From Dehalococcoidia bacterium (GTDB lineage Bacteria; Chloroflexota; Dehalococcoidia; Lucifugimonadales; UBA1123): a stretch of 64,000 nucleotides of DNA. The position numbers were made by a program, and so were the translations under genes. Each line of letters opens with the position of its first letter. The first letter of the stretch is position 1. Under the pieces are notes generated by a model. It worked only from the letters and a program-made list of their open reading frames with translations. It ran no database searches and had not been told where the DNA came from. The stretch is from NCBI GenBank assembly GCA_009838465.1, contig VXRN01000056.1:1-64000 (forward strand), in the 5' to 3' direction. This document shows, piece after piece, positions 9,537-16,369 of the stretch.

Positions 9537-9570
9537 CCCCTCTCCCAGAGGGAGAGGGCTAGGGTGAGGG
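9537..9570. repeat. REP-like palindrome A that overlaps a gene start
   Basis: CCCCTCTCCCAGAGGGAGAG plus GGCTAGGGTGAGGG. The right arm's GGAGAGGG (9551-9558) lies 5 bases before the GTG (9564-9566) that opens the following CoA-transferase frame. The repeat therefore appears to supply both the ribosome-binding site and the start codon. Confidence 0.75.
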
Positions 9571-10820
9571 TCAACAAACAGTCAACCCACACTTTAGAGC
9601 ACCAGGAAGGAATCAGCGAAATCACCGAATCACAGTTCATACCTGCGCCCCATGCGCTCTCAGACCTGCGCGTCGTTGATATGTCCACAGGGATAGCGGG
9701 CGCGTTCTGCTCCAAGCTGTTCGCCGACTTCGGCGCCGACGTGATAAAGGTCGAGCCGCCCTCCGGCGACCCTACCCGCTCGCTCGGCCCGTTCCCGGGT
9801 GGCAGCTCCGATCTCGAAGCCTCCGGGATGTTCATCTATCTGAACTCCAATAAGCGTGGCGCAACATTGGACCTGGAGTCGGAGCGTGGCCGAAGCCTCG
9901 CCGCCGATCTGATGGCAAAGACCGACATCGTAGTGGTGAGTTTCGCGCCTGGCGAGATCGAGAGCATGGGCCTGGGGTATGACGCCATCCAAAAGACCAA
10001 CCCCGCCGTCATCATGATCTCGATCACCCCATTCGGGCAGACCGGCCCCTGGCGCGACTGGCAGGCGACCGAACTAGTGGAGTACGCCGCCGCCGGCCTG
10101 AGCTACGTGAACGGCTCGCCGGACAGGGAGCCGCTGAAGGAGCCAGGCTTCGAGTCCTCGTACCAGGCGGGCGCGTGCGGATTCCTGGGCGCGATGACCG
10201 CGCTCGCCCACAGGGACTTCACCGGACACGGCCAGCAGGTCGAAATCTCCATACAGGAAGCCGCCGCCGCGACCTTCGCCCCCCAATTCCTGGGCGCGAT
10301 GCACTCAGGCGAGTCCCCCGGACGCGGCTCCACCCCCCTGCTTCCATGCAAGGATGGTTACGTGTCGCTCAACGTCCGGCATGACGCCACCTGGGAGTAC
10401 ATGTGGCTGTTCTTCGACGCACCCGAAATAGCCCAGGACACAAGATTCGCTACCGCCGCCGAACGCCGCCGTCGCGCGGACGAACTTGAAGAACTGCTGC
10501 TTCCCTACCTGGCAAAGTACACGATGGAAGAGCTGTTCCACGGACTCGCGCCGCTCCGTCTTCTCATAGGCATGACCATGGACGTCGAGAGACTGGTGGA
10601 CGACCCGCACCTGCGTGAGCGCAGCTTCTTCGCATCATCACCCCATTCGACGTCGGGCGAGATCGTCATTCCCGGCGCGCCCTTCAGGATGAGCGAGACG
10701 CCCTGGAGCTTCGACTGTCCCGCTCCAACCATAGGCCAACACAACGACGAAGTATTCATGTCCGAAATCGAACTAGGGGCGGACGAACTCGCGCGGCTTC
10801 GGGAGGAGGGCGTTGTCTGA
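9564..10820 (+). CDS. CaiB/BaiF type III CoA-transferase, catalytic Asp replaced by Ser
   Basis: 418 residues. Family III CoA-transferases move CoA between carboxylic acids through an aspartyl-CoA intermediate. N-terminal LRVVDMSTGIAGAFCSKLFADFGADVIKVE matches the family's CoA-binding region. At the nucleophile position (D-x-x-x-G in the downstream paralogue) this protein has Ser199-Tyr-Gln-Ala-Gly203, so it probably cannot form the aspartyl intermediate alone. The only start codon upstream of the conserved domain is GTG 9564, inside a family A repeat. Its 3' end is directly joined to the second CoA-transferase gene, suggesting a heteromeric enzyme with one active subunit, as known for benzylsuccinate CoA-transferase BbsEF. 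Confidence 0.88.
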   Translation: MRVNKQSTHTLEHQEGISEITESQFIPAPHALSDLRVVDMSTGIAGAFCSKLFADFGADVIKVEPPSGDPTRSLGPFPGGSSDLEASGMFIYLNSNKRGATLDLESERGRSLAADLMAKTDIVVVSFAPGEIESMGLGYDAIQKTNPAVIMISITPFGQTGPWRDWQATELVEYAAAGLSYVNGSPDREPLKEPGFESSYQAGACGFLGAMTALAHRDFTGHGQQVEISIQEAAAATFAPQFLGAMHSGESPGRGSTPLLPCKDGYVSLNVRHDATWEYMWLFFDAPEIAQDTRFATAAERRRRADELEELLLPYLAKYTMEELFHGLAPLRLLIGMTMDVERLVDDPHLRERSFFASSPHSTSGEIVIPGAPFRMSETPWSFDCPAPTIGQHNDEVFMSEIELGADELARLREEGVV

Positions 10821-10821
10821 C

Positions 10822-12084
10822 ATGAGTGACACCCGCCCTCTCCGACACATCCGCGCCACCGTGCTCACCCAGGCATGGGCGGGCGCGTTCACCACCCGCT
10901 TGCTCGCCGACATGGGCGCCGAAGTCATACAGGTCGAGTCACTGAACAGGATAGACCCCTGGCGCGGGGGCTACCCGCCCCGCCTGTCCGGTACTTACCC
11001 CAACCGTGACCCCGGAGACAGGCCCTTCGACCGCAACGCCGCCTACAACTCCGTCAACACCGGCAAGAAGGCTATCACTCTCGACCTGAACCACAGCGAA
11101 GCCATGGACGCCTTCCTGGAACTTGTGAGCATCTCCGACGTAGTGGCAGAGAACTTCTCAGGCCGTGTCCTGCCCAACCTGGGGCTTGAGTATCCAGTGC
11201 TGCGCTCGGTGAACCCAAGCGTCATACTACTCCGTATGCCCGCCTACGGTGTGAGCGGCCCATACGCAAACTACATGGGCAACGGCGGCACGATAGAGCC
11301 GATGTCAGGCATAACCTCGCTGCTCGGGTACGAAGGCGGCCCTCCGATGAACTCGGGCGTCATGCACACCGACCCGTTCGCCGGACTGATGGGCATGGCC
11401 GGACTGATGATAGCGCTCCACCACCGGGCGCGAACCGGACGCGGGCAGGAAATTGACCTCTCACAGCAGGAAACCTCCATCAGCCTCATCCCGGACCACA
11501 TCATGGCCCACACTATGAGTGGTCAGTCGCCCCAGAGACGCGGCAACCGTAGCGATCGGATGGCCCCGCACAACAACTATCGCTGCAAGGGCAATGACTC
11601 ATGGGTAGCCATAGCGGTGCGCTCAGAAGCGGAGTGGATACGCTTCTGCGCCGCGATGGGAAGACCGGAAGTCGCCTCAGACCCTCGCTTCCGCGATCTG
11701 TCGGCGCGACTAGACAACATCGAAGAACTGGACCGCATAGTCTCCGAATGGACACGCGACAAGGATGCCTACAATATAGCCGACACCCTCCAGTCTCAGT
11801 CTATACCCAGTGCACCAGTGATGAAGGCCGCCGAGCTTCTCCACAATCCCCAGCTAAAGGCGAGAGGGTTCTTCGAGACGCTGGAGCGTGAGGACACCGG
11901 CCCTCTCCCATACGCCGGCCCAGCCTGGAGGCTGTCCGATACGCCGGGCATACTGGGCAGTCCACCACCCGGCCTGGGCCAGCATAGCGAGGAAGTGCTG
12001 CGGGAGATTCTGGGGATGCCGACGGAAATGATTCAGGACTTGGCAGGTAGGTTCATTACGGGAGATACGCCACCATCAGACTAG
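10822..12084 (+). CDS. CaiB/BaiF type III CoA-transferase, active-site Asp present
   Basis: 420 residues. Family III CoA-transferase with the expected nucleophile Asp184 in MHTDPFAGLMGMAGL, followed by RTGRGQEIDLSQQE. The N-terminus is slightly short: it begins at RHIRATVLTQAWAGAFTTRLLADMGAEVIQVE and lacks part of the usual first strand. I chose ATG 10822, one base after the previous stop codon, because GGGAGGAGGG ends 11 bases upstream; a TTG at 10813 overlapping the previous gene is the alternative. Tight coupling with the Ser-containing paralogue implies co-translation and probably a complex. The acid substrate is unknown. Confidence 0.9.
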   Translation: MSDTRPLRHIRATVLTQAWAGAFTTRLLADMGAEVIQVESLNRIDPWRGGYPPRLSGTYPNRDPGDRPFDRNAAYNSVNTGKKAITLDLNHSEAMDAFLELVSISDVVAENFSGRVLPNLGLEYPVLRSVNPSVILLRMPAYGVSGPYANYMGNGGTIEPMSGITSLLGYEGGPPMNSGVMHTDPFAGLMGMAGLMIALHHRARTGRGQEIDLSQQETSISLIPDHIMAHTMSGQSPQRRGNRSDRMAPHNNYRCKGNDSWVAIAVRSEAEWIRFCAAMGRPEVASDPRFRDLSARLDNIEELDRIVSEWTRDKDAYNIADTLQSQSIPSAPVMKAAELLHNPQLKARGFFETLEREDTGPLPYAGPAWRLSDTPGILGSPPPGLGQHSEEVLREILGMPTEMIQDLAGRFITGDTPPSD

Positions 12085-12180
12085 GGCCTCCACCATCTGG
12101 GACGCGAACTGCTCCTCGTACAGCCGCCTGTACAAGTCGCATCTCTCAAAGAGCTCGGCGTGGTGGCCTGAGTCCGTATG
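12076..12180 (-). pseudogene. C-terminal remnant of an ABC exporter
   Basis: On the minus strand a 35-codon open stretch ends at TGA 12076-12078 and reads TDSGHHAELFERCDLYRRLY then EEQFASQMVEALV. This is the characteristic tail after the nucleotide-binding domain of MsbA/MdlB-type ABC exporters (G-T-H-x-E-L-L...LYRRLYEEQF). A stop codon interrupts the frame just upstream, before any Walker or signature motif, so it is a remnant. Its last codons overlap the end of the plus-strand CoA-transferase gene. It marks a deletion or rearrangement point. Confidence 0.7.
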
Positions 12181-12195
12181 GTGCTAGGCGTAATG

Positions 12196-13770
12196 TCACG
12201 TCCTAGGCTGTCCGCGACGGAGACCCCGTCCTGGCAGCGCACCCGTGTTCTCGCCCTGCTCGATGACCACCTGGCCGTTGACTATGACGTACTCGATGCC
12301 GACCGGATAGTGATGCGGGTCTTCGCGGGTGGCGTGGGTCTTCACAGTGTCCGGGTTGAACACGACGATGTCCGCCTTGAATCCGTCGCGCAGGATACCC
12401 CTGTCGGGCAGGCCAAGACGCTGGGCGGGGAACGAAGTCATCTTGCGTATAGCTTCGGGCAGACGCAGATGCCTCTCGGCTCGGACGAACTCGGCCAGAA
12501 CGATGGGGAAGCAGCCGTAGGTGCGCGGATTAGGGTACTCTCCGAACAGTATCGCGTCCGACGCTATCATCCCCGCCGGGTGCGACACGAACGCGTGCAG
12601 AGTGTGCGGGTTGGTGCCGAGTCCCACGGTGGAGATACCCAGGTTTTCCTCCAGTAGTAGATCGAACAATGCTTCCGCAGGCTCCTGCTCACGCATTTCG
12701 GCAATATCGGTTATCAGCTTGCCGTCGTACTTCTTGTTCTGCGGCTGGGTGAAATTGGTGAGCCAGTTATCTTTGAGCCGATCCGAGGATATTTCGGCGG
12801 CCATTCGGGCGCGGTCGTCCGGGTCGCGCAGAGCGGCCATCGTCCTTTCAGGACCACCGTCCTTTGCCCAGAATGGGAGGCCTATTGCGATTGTGGTGCC
12901 TGAGTAGGGGTATGTGTAGCAGTCGAAGGTGACGTCCATGCCCTCGGCACGGGCATCCTCCACAAGTCCCAGGTAGTCCAGGTGACTGCCAACTCCCTGA
13001 GCACTCTGGCGGTAGTGGGTCAGGTGAATGGGGATACCGGATCGTTGACCGATTTCCAGGGCTTCTTCCCAGGGAGCGAGAAGGCCCTGCGCGCGCAGGC
13101 TGGCGCGGGTGTGCGTGTGGTAGAAGCCTCCCATCCTGGCCGATTCTTCGGATAGTTCGACGAGTTCGTCGGTCGAGGCATACGCGCCGGGGGGGTAATC
13201 CAGGCCGGTGGACAGGCCCCATGCGCCCTCCTCCATCGCCTCCCGCGTCACTGCCCTCATGTCGGCTATCTCGGCTGGAGTCGCGGGCCTTTGATTCCAG
13301 CCGACTGACCAGATACGGACGGGCGAGTTGCCAAGAATATAGGCGACATTGATTGCAACCGAGTTGTCGAACTTCCCCAGGAAGTCGGCGACGGACAGCC
13401 AGTCGGCAGGCATCGGAGGGTAGCCGTTCAGCCCCGAGTCCAGCCAGATGTAGCGATGAAGCTCGTCCTGCGTCTTGAAAGGCGCGTGGGATATTCCGTC
13501 AATGCCGACCAATTCGGTTGTCACGCCCTGCCGAACCTTGGGATCGTGGTGCGGCGCCCCGAGCATCGTCAAGCCAGCGTGGGAGTGCAGGTCCACGAAC
13601 CCCGGACAGACGACGTGTCCGGCGGCGTCTATCACCCTGACGGCCTCCAGGTCAGACACATCTCCCCGGTGTATTGAAATGGTCTCGTCCTTCACTCCGA
13701 CAGCCGCGTGGAAACCAGGACTGGCAGTGCCGTCTATTACTAGGCCGTTGACGATGAGGAGGTCAAGCAT
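12196..13770 (-). CDS. N-acyl-D-amino-acid deacylase family amidohydrolase
   Basis: About 524 residues. This family removes the acyl group from N-acyl-D-amino acids (or dihydroorotate-like cyclic amides) with zinc. Motifs in order: CPGFVDLHSHAGLTM near residue 57, HTHTRASLRAQG near 220, PIHLTHYRQS near 250, and near the C-terminus IASDAILFGEYPNPRTYG carrying the conserved Asp and PR-x-YG segment. The start is either ATG 13770 or 13776; AGGAG lies 6 bases before 13770, which I prefer. It is divergent from the DUF971 gene. It is one of four amidohydrolase-superfamily genes in the window. The substrate class is a family-level inference. Confidence 0.88.
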   Translation of the reverse strand: MLDLLIVNGLVIDGTASPGFHAAVGVKDETISIHRGDVSDLEAVRVIDAAGHVVCPGFVDLHSHAGLTMLGAPHHDPKVRQGVTTELVGIDGISHAPFKTQDELHRYIWLDSGLNGYPPMPADWLSVADFLGKFDNSVAINVAYILGNSPVRIWSVGWNQRPATPAEIADMRAVTREAMEEGAWGLSTGLDYPPGAYASTDELVELSEESARMGGFYHTHTRASLRAQGLLAPWEEALEIGQRSGIPIHLTHYRQSAQGVGSHLDYLGLVEDARAEGMDVTFDCYTYPYSGTTIAIGLPFWAKDGGPERTMAALRDPDDRARMAAEISSDRLKDNWLTNFTQPQNKKYDGKLITDIAEMREQEPAEALFDLLLEENLGISTVGLGTNPHTLHAFVSHPAGMIASDAILFGEYPNPRTYGCFPIVLAEFVRAERHLRLPEAIRKMTSFPAQRLGLPDRGILRDGFKADIVVFNPDTVKTHATREDPHHYPVGIEYVIVNGQVVIEQGENTGALPGRGLRRGQPRT

Positions 13771-13909
13771 CTCCATCTCCTAGGTTGTCTAAGCTATGAT
13801 TCTTGGGGATGATAGCAGGGATTGGACGATAGCGGGGTCTCTCGCATATATCACGCGAACTAAGTTACCATGTACGGGCCGGAATCAAACAACGCGGGAG
13901 AGTATTCGA

Positions 13910-14227
13910 ATGGCGGCGAGATTAGGCGTCGCTGGAGTCGAGATAGACGGCCAGAACGTCATCATCAGCTGGACGGACGGTCAGGTGTGCGAGTTCACCG
14001 CGACCTACCTGCGCGTGAATTGCAGCTGCGCCGAATGCGTGGAAGAGTGGACAAACCGCCGTTTGCTCGACCCCGCCAGTGTCCCCGCGGACCTGAGAGC
14101 CGAGGACTACCTGCCCGTCGGACGCTACGCCCTCCAGTTCCTATGGAGCGACGCCCACTACACCGGCATATACCCATTCGAGGCGCTGCGCGCGCTGTGT
14201 CAGTGCGAAGACTCCGAGGAAGGCTGA
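13910..14227 (+). CDS. DUF971 (gamma-butyrobetaine hydroxylase N-terminal-like) protein
   Basis: 105 residues. The single domain has a Cys cluster LRVNCSCAECVEEWTNRRLLDP at about residues 35-56, matching DUF971, which is found alone in bacteria and fused to gamma-butyrobetaine hydroxylase or Mrp/ApbC-type Fe-S carriers elsewhere. The cysteines probably bind zinc or an Fe-S cluster. GGGAG lies 9 bases upstream of ATG 13910; an upstream in-frame ATG at 13796 would add 38 residues without family similarity. It lies 79 bases upstream of the HAD phosphatase on the same strand. The function is not established. Confidence 0.82.
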   Translation: MAARLGVAGVEIDGQNVIISWTDGQVCEFTATYLRVNCSCAECVEEWTNRRLLDPASVPADLRAEDYLPVGRYALQFLWSDAHYTGIYPFEALRALCQCEDSEEG

Positions 14228-14306
14228 GCCTTCACACTTATTCTCGCAAGACGGTTACAGGCTATACAGAATCGCAGTCCGGACTAATTTCTCATAGGCA
14301 GACGCG

Positions 14307-15023
14307 ATGGACGGATCACTGCCCAAAGCCATACTCTTTGACTTGGACGACACCATCATCGCCTTCGGCGCGGTCTCGATGGATACCTGGCTGCACGTGT
14401 GCGAGATTCATGCCGGTGACCTGCCCGGCTGGACGGCCGAGCAACTGGTCGAGGGTATTAACTCTTACAGAGAGTGGTTCTGGTCCGATCCTGAGAGACA
14501 CAAGCTAGGACGAATGAACACGATGAACATCCGGTACGAGATGGTTCGGGGCGCATTCAGCCAGCTGGGCATCTACGCCCCACGGGTTGCAAATCTCATA
14601 TCAGAGGCCTACATCGAGGAGCACGAGCGGCGCGTCCACGTGTTCCCGGGAGCCATCGAGACGCTGACGGCATTCAACGACGAGGGCGTACCTTTGGCAT
14701 TGCTTACCAACGGCACCAAGGCATCCCAACGCGGCAAGATCAATCGCTTCAATCTGGAGCCGTACTTCGACTGCATCCTGGTGGAGGAAGAGTTCGGCGT
14801 GGGCAAACCTGACGAGAGTGTGTATCTACACGCTCTTGAACAGCTTGGCGCGCAACCCTCGGAGGCGTGGGTCGTGGGCGACAACCTGGAGTGGGAGGTG
14901 GCCGCCCCTCAGCGCCTTGGGATAACGGCCATCTGGCATGATCATTCGGACAAGGGGCTGCCTGACGGCTCGGACATTCGCCCCGACCGCATCATCAGCT
15001 CGCTGCCCGAACTGCTACCTTAG
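14307..15023 (+). CDS. HAD superfamily hydrolase
   Basis: 238 residues. All four HAD motifs are visible: FDLDDTII (residues 9-16, nucleophile Asp), LLTNGTKASQRGKI (motif II Thr), a Lys in GVGKPDESVY, and VVGDNLEWEVAAPQRLGI (motif IV Asp). The helical cap between motifs I and II fits the YjjG/phosphoglycolate phosphatase-like group, which dephosphorylates nucleotides or small sugar phosphates. Its stop codon overlaps the end of the oppositely oriented anti-sigma gene by four bases. The physiological substrate cannot be inferred. Confidence 0.88.
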   Translation: MDGSLPKAILFDLDDTIIAFGAVSMDTWLHVCEIHAGDLPGWTAEQLVEGINSYREWFWSDPERHKLGRMNTMNIRYEMVRGAFSQLGIYAPRVANLISEAYIEEHERRVHVFPGAIETLTAFNDEGVPLALLTNGTKASQRGKINRFNLEPYFDCILVEEEFGVGKPDESVYLHALEQLGAQPSEAWVVGDNLEWEVAAPQRLGITAIWHDHSDKGLPDGSDIRPDRIISSLPELLP

Positions 15024-15307
15024 GGAACTTGAGCGTCCCTAGACCCACCACCACGGAGACTATCCCTGATTCGCTGCTCGAATCCTTCCGGAGGTTCGAG
15101 CGCGGGCGCGGAGCGCAGCAAATCCACCGTGGCGCGCAGCGTGTTCACAAAAGCCCGGCAGAGATCGCAGCGTTCCAGGTGAAACGCTATCCTGGCGCGC
15201 TCTCTGCGGCCCATGTCGCCTTCGAGGAAGTCGGAGGACGCCGCCCGTACTTCCGGGCAGTCAGCCTCTCTTCTCTTGAACAGGTTGAAAAACCGCAAAC
15301 CTAACAC
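15020..15307 (-). CDS. Small soluble zinc-finger anti-sigma factor
   Basis: About 95 residues. The ZAS zinc-binding pattern is present: Cys17 (ADCPEV), His43, Cys47 and Cys50 (H-L-E-R-C-D-L-C), the signature of anti-sigma factors that hold ECF sigma factors inactive. No membrane segment follows, so it is predicted to be cytoplasmic. I chose the GTG at 15307. Further in-frame codons extend to an ATG at 15376, but that extension overlaps a good promoter (15329-15357) and has no family similarity. It is divergent from the ECF sigma gene at 15520, its likely partner. Confidence 0.75.
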   Translation of the reverse strand: MLGLRFFNLFKRREADCPEVRAASSDFLEGDMGRRERARIAFHLERCDLCRAFVNTLRATVDLLRSAPALEPPEGFEQRIRDSLRGGGSRDAQVP

Positions 15308-15328
15308 TCCACACCGAAAAGCTATCCA

Positions 15329-15357
15329 AATGTAATAGAAGGCTCTCTTTGCGTCAA
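15329..15357 (-). promoter_or_regulatory. Predicted promoter of the anti-sigma gene
   Basis: On the minus strand: -35 TTGACG (15352-15357), 17-base spacer, -10 TACATT (15329-15334). Transcription would start near 15322, about 15 bases before the GTG at 15307. This position is why the shorter anti-sigma start is preferred. Confidence 0.55.
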
Positions 15358-15519
15358 CAGGGTTTCGCAAATACATACGCTTGGTTACAATTGGATGCGC
15401 CGCGAGGCAAAAGGGTTCAGGGAGGGTTGAACCTTAACTCATATCTTGGATTTCTACCAACCATTAGGTGGACCACAGTGCGGCTCTATTTGCACTATCA
15501 ACGAATTCCAGGTACATGA

Positions 15520-16113
15520 GTGGCTAATTGCAGAGCGCCGCGCGGATCGGATCTCACTGTGGCAGAGCAAGCCCCAAATCGAATAGAAGAATCGAGCGCG
15601 ACGGCGGACTTCGAGCAGATCGTCGAGCAACATTCTAGCTTCGTGTACAATGTGGCCTTTCGCATGATGGGGAATCCACAGGACGCGGAAGACGTCGCGC
15701 AGGAAGCGTTTATTTCCGCATACAGGGCTTTCGAACGCTTCAGGGGCGAATCCAAGGTCACCACCTGGCTATACAGGATAACTGTAAACGCGGCGTTGAT
15801 GCGGCTTCGCAAGGAAAAGAAGGCGCGGACGCTTACCCAATACGGCTTCGACGACGTTATCGTACATGACTGGAGCGACGCGCCATACAGGGCGGCCAGC
15901 GATTCGGAGCTCGGAGACAGGCTGCGGGAGGGCATTGGAATGCTGCCGGACGACATGAAGGCGGCGGTCGTCCTCAGAGACATGGAGGAACTATCCAACG
16001 CCGAGGCCGCCGAGGTCATCGGGATAAGCGTGTCGGCACTCAAGTCTCGTCTGCATAGGGGCCGCGTGCTCTTGAGAAAGCATTTGGATGAATACCTAAA
16101 GCCTGTAGAGTGA
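15520..16113 (+). CDS. ECF-type RNA polymerase sigma factor
   Basis: About 197 residues from GTG 15520, or 184 from GTG 15559. Sigma region 2 is clear: FVYNVAFRMMGNPQDAEDVAQEAF...FRGESKVTTWLYRITVNAALMRLRKEKK. Region 4 is the helix-turn-helix LPDDMKAAVVLRDMEELSNAEAAEVIGISVSALKSRLHRGRVLL. It would direct RNA polymerase to a stress or envelope regulon and is probably restrained by the ZAS anti-sigma encoded divergently. A small membrane protein gene follows 12 bases downstream. The trigger and target promoters are unknown. Confidence 0.92.
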   Translation: MANCRAPRGSDLTVAEQAPNRIEESSATADFEQIVEQHSSFVYNVAFRMMGNPQDAEDVAQEAFISAYRAFERFRGESKVTTWLYRITVNAALMRLRKEKKARTLTQYGFDDVIVHDWSDAPYRAASDSELGDRLREGIGMLPDDMKAAVVLRDMEELSNAEAAEVIGISVSALKSRLHRGRVLLRKHLDEYLKPVE

Positions 16114-16125
16114 GGTGCCTAGAGA

Positions 16126-16341
16126 ATGCGCGAAATTCCAATTGTATTCCCGATTTCCCTTGCCATCATCGTGCTGCTGCTACTATTCACCAGCGCCTAC
16201 GCTATTTCCTCAAATACAGTAGCCAGTGAGCAGATGTATGCCTCGAATCTGACCTCGGGCAGCTTTTCCGGAAACACCGAACAGGCACCAGACAGGGCAT
16301 GGTTTCAAAAAGCGGCATTCGCCGTCTGCCCGCTTCACTAA
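16126..16341 (+). CDS. Small single-pass membrane protein
   Basis: 71 residues. Residues 5-26 (IVFPISLAIIVLLLLFTSAYAI) form one strongly hydrophobic segment that could be an anchor or uncleaved signal; the rest is polar with one Cys. It starts 12 bases after the sigma factor stop, so co-transcription with the sigma gene is likely. I recognise no family. It could act in sensing or regulating the sigma factor, but that is only positional inference, and the C-terminal part may be untranslated. Confidence 0.45.
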   Translation: MREIPIVFPISLAIIVLLLLFTSAYAISSNTVASEQMYASNLTSGSFSGNTEQAPDRAWFQKAAFAVCPLH

Positions 16342-16369
16342 GTTGACGCCAATCACAAGGAGGTAGAGT

